Assembly (NCBI GenBank): GCA_963854835.1
Contig: OY978529.1
Span: forward strand, 45,330,821-45,394,820
Length of the DNA stretch: 64,000 nt
From: Megamerina dolium
Taxonomy: Eukaryota > Arthropoda > Insecta > Diptera > Megamerinidae
Reading direction: 5' to 3'
How positions within the stretch are numbered: position 1 is the first letter of the stretch; every line of letters begins with the position of its first letter. Below are positions 24,990 to 38,479 of this stretch, one piece after another. Made by a program: the position numbers and the translations under genes. The notes below the pieces were generated by a model. That model ran no database searches and had not been told where the DNA came from. It was given only the letters and a program-made list of their open reading frames with translations.

Positions 24990-26925
24990 GAGTTGCAAGT
25001 AATCTAATAGGGAATCGATAAGCCATGCTTATTTCTGTGCAGGGTTTAAATTGGTCAGGCTGACCGACTGCAAGACAATTTTTATGATCAAATACAGGCA
25101 CAAAACTCAGTTTACACACACTTTAAGCAGCCAACTCGATTAACTTCTCAAAAAATGTAATTTCAAAATGTGGCATGCTCTGCACAACCGGAACAGCCCA
25201 TTTACAGTTCATATATGTATATGCTTTTGCGTTTGTGAATAAATTTGCTCTTTGAAATATAAGAATATTGTGACATATTACGGTCATGCGAGTAACAATC
25301 AATCGTAATAAATATTTGTAATTAACTGAGAGTCTATTGGTGCCCATCTGTCACCAATCAATATTGCCACTATCAAGAGTCGAAGACATGTGCTCATTGT
25401 CATCATCATCATCATCATCGACATCGTTGTTCAATTTCGAGTATTATTGATGTGTCTGCAGGTTTGTAAGTATTGTTAGAGTAAATACTCGTACATTAGA
25501 GTGGTCCTTAGATCTATGTAGAATACAGTATAAAGCAGTCTTTAGAATATACTCTCTTTATTCTTTTCCTTTATGCATCAAACTGTCACGGTTAAAATTA
25601 CATATACAATATATCAAGTTTCATTATTAGGTCGACTCTGGTTTTAGAACGGTTCAGAATTTGTGTGCTTTCTGTGTTGACCAAATTAAATGTGCAATCA
25701 GAACAAACAACAGTGTATTGTCGATATTCAAGGACTACTTTAATATACATGCATATACAATATATACACAATTTCATTGGACAAAATGGAAAATAATACA
25801 TGTACTTGTGTACACAAGTATGTTGGTATGTATGTTTAACGAAACTGTCAATACTATCTTTATATTCCCTTTTGATTATGAGCATTTCTTTGATGAAACT
25901 CACTCTTTTTCTTCTTTCCATATGAAGTGGTATTATTCATAATTTTATTGAAAGGCAACAAAAACAATAAATACAATGCTTGATACAAAAAACGATCAGA
26001 ACAACATGCGGTATAAAGTGTAATTTCTCATATCTCAACTCAATGCAATCGATGATTTTAATATGGTTGATGAAATTCATCATCAATAAACTATATATAT
26101 TTTATTTACATTTAATTACAATTTAATCTGGTGCAGTTTTCACCAGCAACATTGATTTTATATATGATGCTGTGAATTTTTGATATACAATATATATATT
26201 TTCTCTTTATTTCTTTTTTCAATATCACCATATTTTCATATAAATTGTGTATAATCTGCTGGAATGAAATGTTTAATTGTTATACATGGCACACGAGTAA
26301 CACAGTGGTAAGTAGAACTTTATGTTTTAAATTACATTTCCCTTTAATACCATATATTTACTATAAGTACTTGGCATTAATATCGTAATTTAGCACATAC
26401 AATTTGTATATACACGCATATAGCTTTATATTAATAGTATGCCTACATATGCATATACCACATGTATACACCATAACCTATAATATCCTCAAGCAATAAT
26501 ACACAGAATTGCACAGAAGCGGCAACATCTAAGGTAGCACGCTCAATAGCTTCCTCGAAGGAAAACTAGTAACTTAATTCCAAAATTTCAACAAGTAATG
26601 ACTATAAAGGAAATATGCAACTACATATTTACAATTATGGTTGTGTTAGCATTAGATACATGTACGAGAGCATACATATATTTATTTAGCATGTATATTA
26701 CAAAATATAACTATACATACATTGAAATGCCAATTACTATATGTGATTGTAAGTATGGTAATAGGTTATAGAATACAAATAATGCATATTTGTCACGTTT
26801 GACACATGAGTATATACACATTAGGGTATATCGTATAGCAGAAATGAAATCAACGGCGAATTTTTTTAAGTCGTATGAGTAATATTATTTAAAAAAAATC
26901 TCCTTACAGTCGGCTGGGGCCGACC
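24990..26925. other. AT-rich DNA, no gene seen
   Basis: Includes a (CAT)n run at 25401-25420. The overlapping 93- and 107-codon frames at 25598-25942 are on opposite strands of the same AT-rich text and carry no domain. Confidence 0.5.
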
Positions 26926-27300
26926 AAACTATACCCTGCATATGTAGATTTATATATAAAAAGTTTACTCGAATATCCAACTTTTCTTTTATTTCCACTT
27001 TTCGAGAAACAATTTTTGCATATACTACTAATTTACACCCGAAATATGGTTGACTTTGACGAAGTAAAAGGATTTTAAGATAATTCCGAGGCTTAGTATG
27101 GGAGCTATATAAAAAGTGGGCGTGGCTTACCACTTTCTAGTAAATCCAATTAATTTTTCAATGTTAATCCACACCTTAAATTTGGTGTCCTACGTTGAAT
27201 AGTTTCTAAGTTATGGTGGTTAACATTTTTGTTTAATTTCCTCAACTTTGTATGGGAGCCCCAATAAGAAGTGTATTTAAAATGTAAGTGTATTTAAAAT

Positions 27301-27893
27301 TTGTATGGGGGCTACGATAAACACTGGGCGTGGTGCGCCCATTTTCTGTGAGCCTAGTTGCTCGTACAATACTAATCCATACCCTAAGTCTCGTTGTCCT
27401 AGGCTAAATGGTTTGTAAGCTATGGAGCTTAAATTTTAGTTTAATTCACTCGACTTTGTATGGGAGACCCATGAAGGAGTGGGCGTGGCACACTGATTTT
27501 CTGTCAGCTTTTTGCCGACTACGATATTAATTTAAGTGTCAATTATGGTTATTCTAGACAGAAGATTGCCGAAGTTACAACTGTTTCAATTTAAAATTTG
27601 TATGGGGGCTACGATAAACACTAGGCGTGGTGCGCCCATTTTCTGTGAGCCTAGTTGCTCGTACAATACTAATCCACACCTTAAATCTCGTTATTCTACG
27701 CTGAATAGTTTGCAAGTTATAACCGGTAACATTTTTTTTAATTTCCGCAACTTTGTATGGGAGACCCAAAAAGGAGTGGGCGTGGGACATTGATTTTCTG
27801 TCATATTATTTCTGACTACCGTGTTAATCTAAGTGTCAATCGTGGTTGTTCTAGACAGAAGATTGTAGAAGTTACAGCAGTTTCAATTTAAAA
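27301..27893 (+). repeat. Two tandem ~297-bp units
   Basis: 27301-27597 and 27598-27893 align end to end. They share the first 75 bp or so almost exactly (TTGTATGGGGGCTACGATAA...) and the end TTCAATTTAAAA. Diverged partial units lie to the left (about 27050-27300) and right (about 27905-28095). Each unit is itself a dimer of roughly 150-bp halves. Confidence 0.88.
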
Positions 27894-28220
27894 GAAGTAC
27901 AGACACTTTGTATGGGAGCTACGCTAGAAAGTAGGCGTGGCTCACCCACTTTTGGCGAGGTTATATAGTAGTATAATATAACTCTATGTGCAAAATGTTG
28001 TTGTCCCAAGTGGTATATTGTGTGAGTTATAGCAAGTTAAAGATTTTGAAAATTTCGAGGTTAGTCGCTTTGAATGCTTGGTGTGGGCGTGGTTATTGAC
28101 CGATCATGCCCAATATCAATCCCCTCCGTACCCTTGGATCATAGATTACTTATGCCAAATTTCATCGAAATAGCTCAATATTTACTCAAGTTATCGTGCG
28201 AACCAGCCAGGTGACAGACA

Positions 28221-28290
28221 GACGGACGGACGGACGGACGGACGGACGGACGGACGGACGGAAGGACGGACGGACGGACGGACGGACGGA
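28221..28290. repeat. (GGAC)n microsatellite
   Basis: About 70 bp of GGAC/ACGG units with one GGAA interruption. It lies inside the 1.5-kb repeat. Confidence 0.95.
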
Positions 28291-28769
28291 CATTGTTAAA
28301 TCGAAAATTTAATCGACGCTGATCACGAATATATATCCATGTCTATATCTCCGGAGATTCCTTCAAGTGGACACAAACATCTGACCGAAATGAATATACC
28401 AAGCATATTGCATTATGCAGGGTATAACAATATTTCTAAAAAAAACATTAACGAATTGATGTAGAAAATTTTGTATGTAGAAATGAATATGAAGCTTGTA
28501 GATTTAAACAAATTAATTTATTATTGATCACAGCACACATTTTAAAAATTAATTTCAAGAGTTAAATTGAAACATATGTTAATCATATTTCGATAAAATC
28601 ATATTATAAATATATTGGACGAAGCTAACCTCACCATGTGTGGAACGTATCGTCATTTGAACAATTCTTATGAATCTACTGCAGCGTAGGATCCTTTTGA
28701 AATGATTTTTACAAATATTGGTTTACAAATTAAAAAAAATAAGATAATTTTGTACCCAATAACTAGATG

Positions 28770-29096
28770 ATGGGTGGTGTAGATCATGGGTTCAATCCCC
28801 GACCCCGAAGAAGAACAAATTTAATATCGAAATGATTTTTCTTTCGAACGGTACCCACCTGTTGGCAAGCAATTGGCAATTCTTGCGGCAGTAACAATTT
28901 GCCATGGAAAAGCTTCTAAAACGAACTCTATGACAAAGCTCAGAAAAAGTGATGTCGCAAGGGTTTTGCCATTCGGAACCGGCTTAAATAAGTAGGTCCC
29001 TCTAACACTGTCAAAAATTTAACACGCACATCAGTAATGGAAGAGAAGCTCGACCAAAGAGCCCTTCGGGGCTTTAAGTTCCTTATATTTGTTTTT
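28770..29096 (+). mobile_element. SINE copy, 5' end altered
   Basis: Same body as 16970-17338, with the B-box GGTTCAATCCCC kept near 28790. The A-box part of the head is lost or unrecognisable. The 3' end reads GGGGCTTTAAGTTCCTTATATTTG and then a T-rich run. I could not define a target duplication. Confidence 0.83.
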
Positions 29097-29099
29097 TAA

Positions 29100-31035
29100 T
29101 AGCCACAAAAACAAAAAATCCAACGCTAGCAAATCGTATGATTTTCAAGCTAATTTTTTAGATTTTGGGTTAAAAAATGTTAGTAACATTGACCTCTCCA
29201 CAGACATTAATTGGTTTTCAGATATGATGATTTTGATTTTTCACACATTCGATGACAGAGAAATGCGTCTTATCGTCGAAGTAATTTATGGCAAAAAATT
29301 ATAGTCCATGGAATTAGTGATCCAACGTCTAACCGGCATATCTTTTACGCACTCTATGGTCCGTAGTCTTCAGATTAATATCAACTAAGCTTTTAATACG
29401 CACCATGCTGGACAACTTCCCAGACTAAGGTGAAAATGAGTTCCTGCGTTGATTTTGCTGTACGCATCGGTACATGAATCATCTTTAAGGCAAAAGTTAT
29501 TGTCACGAAATCTTACAAACTATCTTTATACTGTTCTAAGATTTCTCCCAATGACGAATTAATTAATTTCACAGCTTCATCCATCTCTTATATAATTGAT
29601 ACACATTGAATGACAGCTTGCAAATGACAGAAATTTATGTCATATAAACACCAATGTCTAAGATACAAATACCGAAAATGGTTGTCGAAATGGACACATT
29701 TAAATATGTTTTTAATGCAACCAACCTCACATGACATAATTTATTTGTGGACTTATTACTGTAGGCAATTAACTACGCTAACAGAAACTCTCATTTCACC
29801 ACAAACAATATTGAGTATTATATCTAAGTAATATATAATATTATATATTAAATATTAGAGTAATACCGAAAACAACGAAATTATACGTTGGCTTAAATTG
29901 TTAAAGACCAAAAATTGAAAACACTGTTAATGGCACAGTGTGCTCTATGCATGTACATACATATCTGGTACCTACTACAAATGGATATTGCCATGTTGTT
30001 GCTGTTGTTGTTTTTATTATTAGTACTATTCATAAGCAGTTTGGATATTGGCAGATTTAAAATTTCATTTTAATTAGGTGCTATTGAATTGAATATAAAA
30101 TTAGTGTTGGTCCATGGTTGTGTTGCTGGTGATGATGTACGGATGTAGGGACATGTTCCAAAAATGTATTGGATTTTACTTAACTACGAGTATTACTATA
30201 CAATATAAAGCTTTTATTGTTGTTGCAAAAACTTTTAGCTCAAGTATTAATTGAATACTATTCATGATTTTCAAAATAAAGTGATTTTTAGCAGCAGCAG
30301 CAGCAGCAGTAGCAATGGTTGCGGCAAGCCTTGTAAATGTGTATCCACAGGGTTGTATTTGTATTTAATATAATTACCATCGTTCTTGTTACATTGAATA
30401 CATATACTAATATGTAAAGTGTTGTAAATTTGTTGTTAATTCTTTAACGACTGTGTGTGTGTGTGTGAACATGGGAGAAATACGGTAAGCAGTTTATATT
30501 ACTAAGTACTAATACACTGGATAACATACATATACATTCAATTTTAATAATAATAGTAATCGCAAAATTGTATGTTCATGAAATTTACACATTTAGTTAT
30601 TAATAAATTATAAATTTTTGGGTATTCAGGCAAAATGATGCATAATTGAAAATCTATAAGTACTGTTTGATATTCATACTTGAATGTAGGTACATAGTGG
30701 CACAGCGTAGAGCTTGATAGAGTAGTGATAGTAATAGAAAGTATTTGTATTACCTATTACGAAAATATAATTTGTTGAAAGCACGATAATACATTTCACT
30801 TTTGTTTCGTGGTAATTATTGCTAATGTTGATATTGGTTACGTAGAATTCAATTTACATTCAGCTTTAAGTCTTAGGTTTTAGTCAGTCAAATTTTTAAT
30901 GTTTCGTATTTTTAGTTAATAGAGTCTTTATATAGAATGTGCAAAGTGAGGTATGAAATATTGGTATAATAGGTATTTTTTTTATTTTAGCCTCATTATA
31001 CTACCCCCCTCCATGGAAATCTTTTGTAAAAAGCG
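29100..31035. other. AT-rich DNA, no gene seen
   Basis: Contains a (CAG)n tract and a (GT)n run near 30450-30467. Open frames are short and AT-biased. Confidence 0.55.
30291..30309. repeat. (CAG)n microsatellite
   Basis: Six uninterrupted units, followed by imperfect AGTAGCAATG text. Confidence 0.9.
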
Positions 31036-31039
31036 AATG

Positions 31040-32730
31040 GTTTATTCGACAACCGCAGAGAAGTCGACGACCCCCGCAAACGAAATAAGGACCACGATTT
31101 ACGGATATGCACCTGGAATGTCCGGTCCCTCTATAGGGAAGGTACCTCTATCCAGCTGGTTGTTGTGCTCGAAAAATACAATGTTGACATCACCGCTCTT
31201 CAGGAAATGCGATGGATGGGACAGGGTTGCTCGAAAAGAACATCCTCTGATATATATTACAATTGCCATGCGGAGAGGCACAAACTCGGATGTCGATTTG
31301 TTGTCTGTAAGAGACAACATTTTTCAACATAAGCCAAATATGTGCCCACGCTTCGATGGATGACCAGGACAATGTGACCAAGGAGAGCTTCTTTCAGCGC
31401 CTCGAAGAAGTTTATGACCGCTGTCCCCACCACACATCAAAATCGTGCTTGGAGACTTTAATGTCAGGGTGAGCAAGGAAGATACCTTTGGTTCAACTGT
31501 CGGAAAATTCAGCCTCCAGCAGAACACTTCCGATAACAGAAGGAAACTGATAAACTTCGCGCAGCACGAAACATTGTAATTAGCATAAAGCGCCGTTGCT
31601 GTCTCCAGATCAACGAACAAAGAATCAAAATGCTTCCAGTGTGGTGATGGACTTGAAATACATCCATGGTGCCAACTTGGGCTCGGATCATTACCTTGTT
31701 GCAGCTAAGGTGTGAACAGGTTTATGTAACCAGAAGTGTCGAGACGTTACCGATAAGAATGACGCCGCCTGTAGAAAAACCTGCTTGCAAGTGGCACGTA
31801 AACTTTTAAGGAGCGTTACAAAAGAGGTGGAATGCGGAGATACGTATTTTCAGGCGTAAGAAGAGAGAGCTACAAAGACGCTAGTGTAAGGTGATAGAGA
31901 CATGTAGAGACAGGATTGAGACTCGAAAATTCTTTGAGAAGTTCAGACGCCTGAGTGACGTTTTAAATCCAGGAACCTATTCCTGTCGTGACAACGATGG
32001 GAATCTAGTTACGGATACCGAACAGGATTTCAGACAAGGTGATTCGATATCGTGCGACTTCTTCAATTTTGTTATGAAGAATATAATACGAATAAGTAAA
32101 ACGATCTTCAACAAAAGTATCATACTGTTAGCGTATGTCGATGATGTTGACATAATCGGTATGAATACGTGAGCAGTCTGTGCACCATTCTCAGAGTTGG
32201 TAAGAGAGTCGAGTCGAATGGGTTTTACGGTGAACGAGGGCAAGACGATGTACCTAGTATCAACAAACAAAGACTCCCAGCGTCTTGGACAGCACGACAC
32301 TGCTGATAACTACGCTTTTGAAGTAGTGAAGGATTTCATCCATCTAGCATTAACACCAGTAGTGACGTCAACCTGGAGATATTGCGAAGGGTCACACTTG
32401 CTAACAGGTGCTATTTTGGGCTAAGTAAGCAATTGAAAAGTCTGGCCCTCACTCGAGCAACGAAAACCACACTCTACGAGTCTCTCATCATGTCTGTTCT
32501 TACATATGGCGCCGAAGTTTGGACAATTTCCACCTTAGATGAGAGAATGCTCGGGGTTTTCGATAGAAAAGTTCTACCCAAGACTTTTGGACTTATTTGC
32601 GTTGGTGGTGAGGATCGAATAAGGTACAACAATGAGCTGTATGCAGACACCGACATAGAAAAGCGCATTACAATTAAACAGCTGCGCTGGCTAGATCGTA
32701 TCGAGTAAAGGGAAGAGCATGGTCCGGCTA
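31040..32730 (+). pseudogene. RTE-like LINE, endonuclease and reverse transcriptase, internally deleted
   Basis: Plus strand. Endonuclease: ICTWNVRSLYREG (31103 on), QEMRWMGQG, NVTKESFFQRLEEVYDRCP, LGDFNVRVSKEDTFGSTVG and GSDHYLVAAKV (near 31677-31715). A linker piece ETRKFFEKFRR...SCRDNDGNLVTDTE then joins QDFRQGDSISCDFF, so the fingers and palm start of the reverse transcriptase are deleted. LLAYVDDVDIIG (32128-32160) holds the catalytic motif with Val for Ala. The thumb follows: VNEGKTMYLVST, EVVKDFIHL, RRVTLANRCYFGLSKQL, YGAEVWTISTLDERMLGVFDRKVL and RITIKQLRWLDRIE, then a stop. Several stops and frameshifts. RTE-like is my tentative clade call. Confidence 0.88.
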
Positions 32731-33342
32731 ATAGGTAAGAATAAACTTGAAACTCATACGTATAATTTTTGGGCATTTATATTACTTAGCCAAATCCGTT
32801 TAATCCATTCAATATAGAAATTCATGAACTCTCTATCTGATATATCGATGCAGTTGTACTATTTATATTCAACTTATGAGCATTGGTGTGTCGAAAGCGA
32901 ATGAATCGAAAAGCTAGTGAGCAGTTTTGCATTACTTCAAATGCAATTTTCTTAAGATTAGTCGAATCACAACAACAAAAATAGCGGTAATATTACTTTA
33001 TTTGTGAAAAAAGTACGAGCCTTCCTCCTTTGAAATTGTACACCAAATCGCCTTGGTGATTTATTAGTTCATTTCCAAAGGCAATCGCATAATATGTAGA
33101 TATTAAGTATATATATATATATTCGTATTATGGTTGTTCTACTGCTATGGTGCTATGGTAAAGTTTTATTCTGTTTTTTGTTGTTGTTGGTGTTTTTTTT
33201 TTTGGTAAACCTACCCACATATTCTTACATACGGATATGTTTAATGCCAACTGTAAGAATAAGAAAAAGAGTGGCAAGTGAGAAAATGTAGAACGGTGAG
33301 AACATACATTTGAAACCTCCAATACGGCAAACAGCAAAATAT

Positions 33343-33361
33343 TGTGTGTGTGTGTGTGTGT
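33343..33361. repeat. (GT)n microsatellite
   Basis: Nine to ten GT units. Confidence 0.9.
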
Positions 33362-33545
33362 ATGCAAATATTAGACTCGTAAGAGAGTCAGTGTGTGATT
33401 CTGTAGGGATTTAACAAATGTCCCAAATTCGATTTTAAGTTGGACAACTGAGTGCTGCTGCTGCTGTCGGTGAAAATGATGGTACTTCCTCATTGCAGAC
33501 AGTAAATGGACGTAGCATATACTATTAGCATATATATAAATGTAC

Positions 33546-33566
33546 GTGTGTGTGTGTGTGTGTGTG
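33546..33566. repeat. (GT)n microsatellite
   Basis: About ten GT units. Confidence 0.9.
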
Positions 33567-35449
33567 AATTTAAGTTGGCATACATTTGCACTTATTCAAA
33601 TTGTAGTTGAGTCTTTGATTGGATTTTTCTGTTCGCTTTTGTTCGACTTTCCATTGCATATTTTTAGGTGTTTTTCATAGTTTCTTCATATTTATTTGGT
33701 TTTCTTTCAAGACTCCATTGTATGCTCGTTGCACTCACAGTTCATTTTATTTCAACGCAAAAGAAAACTATTATTTAAAAATGTGTTTTTAGTGTAAAGT
33801 TTTATTATTATTTTATTATAGAGAAATGGGTGCTCTAATTTATAACTACAACTTACTTGCATTCTTCTTCAAGCTGGACCATAAATTATAAATGTTATGT
33901 TTTTATATAGACATTGTAAATGTGTTTTGTATGATGGTTACGTTACGAGATGGTTTACATTTCTCAACCATGTTCTGTTTTTGGTTTCTGCGGTAAACTC
34001 AAACTCTTTAATACATGTCTCTTGCAATAATTCATGTAGCTTTCTAAAGCAAGGGAATTAAGGTACAAAATTTATTTACTTTATATCTGTCTGATGTGAT
34101 AAATAGCTAAGCGCATACATATAATAATAATTAGTTGACAAGTGACTAGCTATGTAACAATGTTAATGGAGAAATTCAGTTGAAACTAAGTAAATCTGAA
34201 ATTTCCTTTCATTCTGATATAATTTGCATTGATATTAGAAAGAAAAAATTCATAATTGTTTTATTTTTTTTTCAATTTCGAAAAACCACACAAGCTCCGA
34301 ATAGTCTCCAGACAATAGACGTTACGTTTATGGCTGTATGAATGCAGTTCGAGCAGAATAGTCTAGGAGCTATTTATATTATAAACTTTTTCCTTTTAAG
34401 TTGAATATGACATATTTTCAAACAACTATAATTCTACGGTAAAAAAAAAAAAACCATATAGAAATTCAACTAAAGAGCACAAGAGAGCTGTATTGTTGCA
34501 TCATAAAAATATTTTCAAGTTTATCGTTCTTCTAAGGTATAAAGTGTTGACTTTTGTTGAAATATATGTTATAGTTATATATATAAAATGTTACACGACC
34601 AATAAGAAATATTTGAAATGACTTTATTTAACGTATAAGCATCACATGTGTGTATTAAGTGTTATTATATAGGTTTGGATGTATTAAATAAACTTCAAAA
34701 ATACAAGTATTCATTCAATAGAAAAGTACACTCGAAAGTGCTAATAGTAAAAGTAGTATAATAATAGTCATAGTGCCACCCATCTAATACATCTTGCTCT
34801 AACATATGACACAAATTAAATAAAGAATATATTTATTAGTGTGTACAAGCTTTTTTTGAATTTATTTTAATACTTCACTTGTAGTCACTTTAAAGCAGTA
34901 TATATATATATTATATGTACATTATTATTCTTATACTAAAAACAAATTTTAATAAGCCATTAGTTGCCATTATTTAATTAAAATTTTGTTCTCTTTCGAT
35001 TTTCGAAAGTTTTTAAACATCTTATAATCTTGTTTCTACTTGTATGGGTACGTACATGCGCACATCCTGAGCTTTTATTTTAATTAAGAAAAGTTGAAAA
35101 TAAGTTTTATATATGTACCCCGATGAGCTATAAATATACATATGCACACAAATAAAACTATCCATATGTATTAAGTATGTATGTATTATAGATGGATAAA
35201 CGCACATAGGTACTACTGCACTTAAGTCTAATTTGAACTAAGTGAATTAAATAGATTAGTTAACTATTTGACGTTTATTATGTTAATGGAAAATGATAAA
35301 TGCATTTGTATTGGTGTCATTTGATGATGAATAATTACACCATGGAGACAATATAACCTTATTGGTTGTCAATACAGGCTTTACAATCGTTTGTGATGAT
35401 TTAACGGTCTTTGTCCATAATCTTTGATATTATTTACTAACGTCGTGTA

Positions 35450-35730
35450 GTCAGTTTTTCATCGACCGTCAAAATTTGCGTGAGAAATTGTCGATTTGAT
35501 TACTTCTTAACAATGTTTCACTGTTAGAAATTCGACCAATAAACTTTGAGTTTTTTTTTGTGTTGCATTTAATCTAGTGTCACCCAACCAACCGAGTGTT
35601 TTTAGCAGCCAACCTTTACGAATTTATTACAAACTGTTTTCCGATCGATGTATAGCACATCTCTAATATCTTGAGTGTTTTCATGATGGTCTCTACGATC
35701 TGATCTGATCCCAAAACACAATTAATGGGG
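35450..35730 (-). pseudogene. Possible mariner transposase relic
   Basis: The minus strand reads DRRDHHENTQDIRDVLYIDRKTVCNKFVKVGC*KH, then LNATQKKLKVYWSNF and FLTQILTVDEKL. The order resembles the second helix-turn-helix and first catalytic region of some mariner transposases (..TVCNKLKKLGY.KKLDVWVPH.L.., ..ITGDEKW). Several stops are present, and no TIRs or later motifs are seen. A chance resemblance cannot be excluded. Confidence 0.45.
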
Positions 35731-35824
35731 ATGTTCATTGTAGTGGAATTTGGCGAAAGACATCTTATTTTGTCTTGGGCTACATGTCGTTGAAGAAAGT
35801 ATAGAGGAATGCCGAACCATTTTT

Positions 35825-37150
35825 CAGATATTGGCTTGCATTCTCCTTATGTGGCCATAAAAACCGATGATCGATTTAGGCCCAACATATAATGGGGTGG
35901 CAGTCTTCTCTGTTCTTGGCTTGCTAGCGCCAATTGGATATTCCAAGCGCCGCCAGGTTACCCAACACTTGGTACTTTCGAGGGAGGTTTGGCCTTCCTC
36001 TTCTACTGCGTCCTCCAGTGGGTGCCTTCTTCCAGACCCAGCCATCGCAGCCGCTCATATTTTTACCTTATTCGATACTCGCCATCAAAGCAAATAGGTC
36101 CGAAGATCCTGTGCAGAACTTTTCTCTGGAAATCTCCAAGCATCCATTCATCCGTGGTGGAAATTGTCCTGGTTTCTGCGTCATATGAGAGACTTGTAGA
36201 GTGCGATTTACGATCTTCGAGAGAGGTCTCAACTACTCAATTGTTTACTCACCCCAAGTAACATCTGTTAGCACACCTGTGTCATTCTGCACAGTTGAAT
36301 GAGTTTTGCAGGTATACCAAATTCAGACATTTTTGTGTATAGGTAATCTCTTACCGGACTGTCGAAAGCGGCTTTATAAACAAATAGATGGTGTGTGTCG
36401 ATCTGTATTTTTTGGGCCTTCTCCAGGATTTGGCGCAGTGTGAAAATTTGATCGATAGTGGATTAATTCGATCTGAAGCCACACTGATAAGGCCCAATCA
36501 GGTTGCTGAGCATAGGCTTCAATCTTTCACACAATACGCACAATAGGACCTTGTATGCGATGTTTAGGAGACTTATGCCACGGTAGTTGGCGCAAATTGT
36601 GGGGTCTCCTTTCTTATGTATGGGGCAGAGAACACTGAGACTCCAATCATTGGGCTTGCTTTTGTCCGACCATATTCTGCTTATGAGCTGGTGCATGCAG
36701 GCGAGCAGCTCATCGCCTCCGATCTTAAACAACTCGGCAGGCAGGCCATCTGCACCTGCTGCCGTCATGGCCGGGTGGTGAAACATCAACACCATCATCT
36801 GTAATCGGGGTGTTCGGGCAATCTCCTCCACAGGCGGAATTGTTCGTAGCATCGCCATTCAGTAACGTGGAGAAGTGTTCCCTCCATAGGCTCAGTACAC
36901 TCTGGACATCCGTAACTAAATTTTCATTTCCGTCACGGCAGGAAGAGGCTCCGGGATTTAAACCGCCACACAGGAGCTTGATCTTCTCGAAGATTTTTCG
37001 AGTCTCATTTTTGTCGGTACACATCACTATCTCCTCACACGCGCGTCTTTCTTGTTCTCTCTTATTACTCCTGAAAAGACGTCTCTCCGCACTCCTTTTC
37101 TGTCTGCACCGCTCCTTAACAGATCGCGTTGGCTTGCATATGACGATTAA
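35825..37150 (-). pseudogene. RTE-like LINE, reverse transcriptase half, minus strand
   Basis: Same family as 31040-32730. From 37150 downwards: RCRQKRSAERRLFRSNKREQERR, TRKIFEKIKLLCGGLNPGASSC, NLVTDVQSVLSLWREHF, then GADGLPAELFKIGGDELL, VLCPIHKKGDPTICANYRGISLLNIAYK, CERLKPMLSNLIGPYQCGFRS, IDQIF...TLRQILEKAQK and FGIPAKLI pieces. The block with the YxDD motif is missing. Thumb pieces follow (DEWMLGDFQRKVLHRIFGPICF, LRWLG) and a C-terminal tail ending near 35825. The endonuclease is absent. Stops separate the blocks, but 36463-36858 is an open 131-codon stretch. Confidence 0.88.
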
Positions 37151-37154
37151 ATGT

Positions 37155-38470
37155 GAAAAAAAACCTTAAATTTTAACCCTCAAATGGGTTTATTGGATTT
37201 TGAAAATGTTTGCCAGTCATTTTCATTTGAGTACGAGTGTAGTAAATATTGGTTGTACTAAACTAAGATCAATGGCTATTATAGAGCATTCATATTTTTG
37301 TATATGATTACTGTGACGAGATTTATGTCAACTGATGAGATTTAATTCAACAAGAATCTTAAAAAATTATACCTCTCTTTTACACGCTCTCTATCTTTCT
37401 CTTTCTCTCTCATTCACTCTTTCTTTCTTTCTCACACTGGCTCTTCCTTCCTTATCTGCAGTCAACCTTTAGCGCTTATTAGAGTTTCTATATTCTTAGC
37501 TAAGGAATTATTCAAACTGAATTTCATTTCGTTTAACAGAATGTACTTATTTATGTAAGCACAATAAGTAGAATTTTTAAATAGACTGAAAAAAGAAATA
37601 CGAAAAAACTAAGACAAATCCTTCACAATGCAGACAACAATATAATTCGTATCGTACAAAGTTGAATCGGAAATTAATGCAGTACTCATTATCCATTTGA
37701 AATCGAATACAGAGACAAAGAAGAAGTATAAATTCCATTCATCATTTCAACTTTTATGTATTTAATTTGAATTTCCATCTTTAATTATGTTTACAGATGC
37801 ATGTACCTATGCATATACATGCTGCATGCGATGCAGCATCAAAAGAGTCATTCTCCCATTAGTAATTGAGACAAAAATGCTGCATTTGTAAAATGTTGTA
37901 CTCTTTTTATTCAAATTCATTCGCAGCTTTGTTGTTTTATTTTACCATAATACGAATGTATGTATATGAAGTAGAAAACTATTGCAGTTAACGATGATGG
38001 GCACATACCGCTTACTTATCATTAATTAAAAAAATAAAAAGAATTAATCACAACAATAGTAATAATACGCTCATAGCGATAATGATGAAAATAAAATACA
38101 TATAATATATATATATAGCATAATTAGACAAATTAAAATGAAATATGATATTTGCGATAAAATCTAAATAATTAACACAATAGTATGGATTATAATGACG
38201 TAATTAATACATGACAACAATATAAGACAGAGAATTCTATTAAATTGACACGAAAACAATGTATTGGTCGTACTCATCATAACAAAAGATGATACTTACT
38301 ATTAAAATACAAAAACATTCGAATTGATATTAAATTTCGATTTAATTGATTCACTTCGGTTATAATACAATACGTTATTGTATATATTGTGTGGCAAGCC
38401 ATAATTAAGTTAGATTGTGAGGGGGGTCAAAAACCAGTCTCCTAGTCACAACTGCCTTTCATTCAATATT
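37155..38470. other. AT-rich DNA, no gene seen
   Basis: Includes a pyrimidine-rich CTCTCT/CTTTCTTTC stretch at 37384-37440. No open frame of note. Confidence 0.55.
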
Positions 38471-38479
38471 TTGGAAATT

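Larger units (their letters stand above)
26930..28426. mobile_element. Unclassified interspersed repeat with short TIRs and internal array, 1.5 kb
   Basis: TATACCCTGCATA at 26930-26942 and its perfect reverse complement at 28414-28426 bound the region. Inside are tandem units built on TTTGTATGGGAG followed about 20 bp later by GGGCGTGG, then a (GGAC)n tract and a distal CGCTGATCACGAATATATA segment. No protein motif is present. I take it as a non-autonomous repeat; superfamily and mechanism are unknown. A diverged piece occurs at 24905-24985, which supports an interspersed family. Confidence 0.65.
32735..35440. other. AT-rich DNA with GT repeats, no gene seen
   Basis: Two (GT)n tracts (33343-33361 and 33546-33566), poly(T) runs near 33193 and 34263, and a poly(A) run at about 34441. 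No coding signal. Confidence 0.55.
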
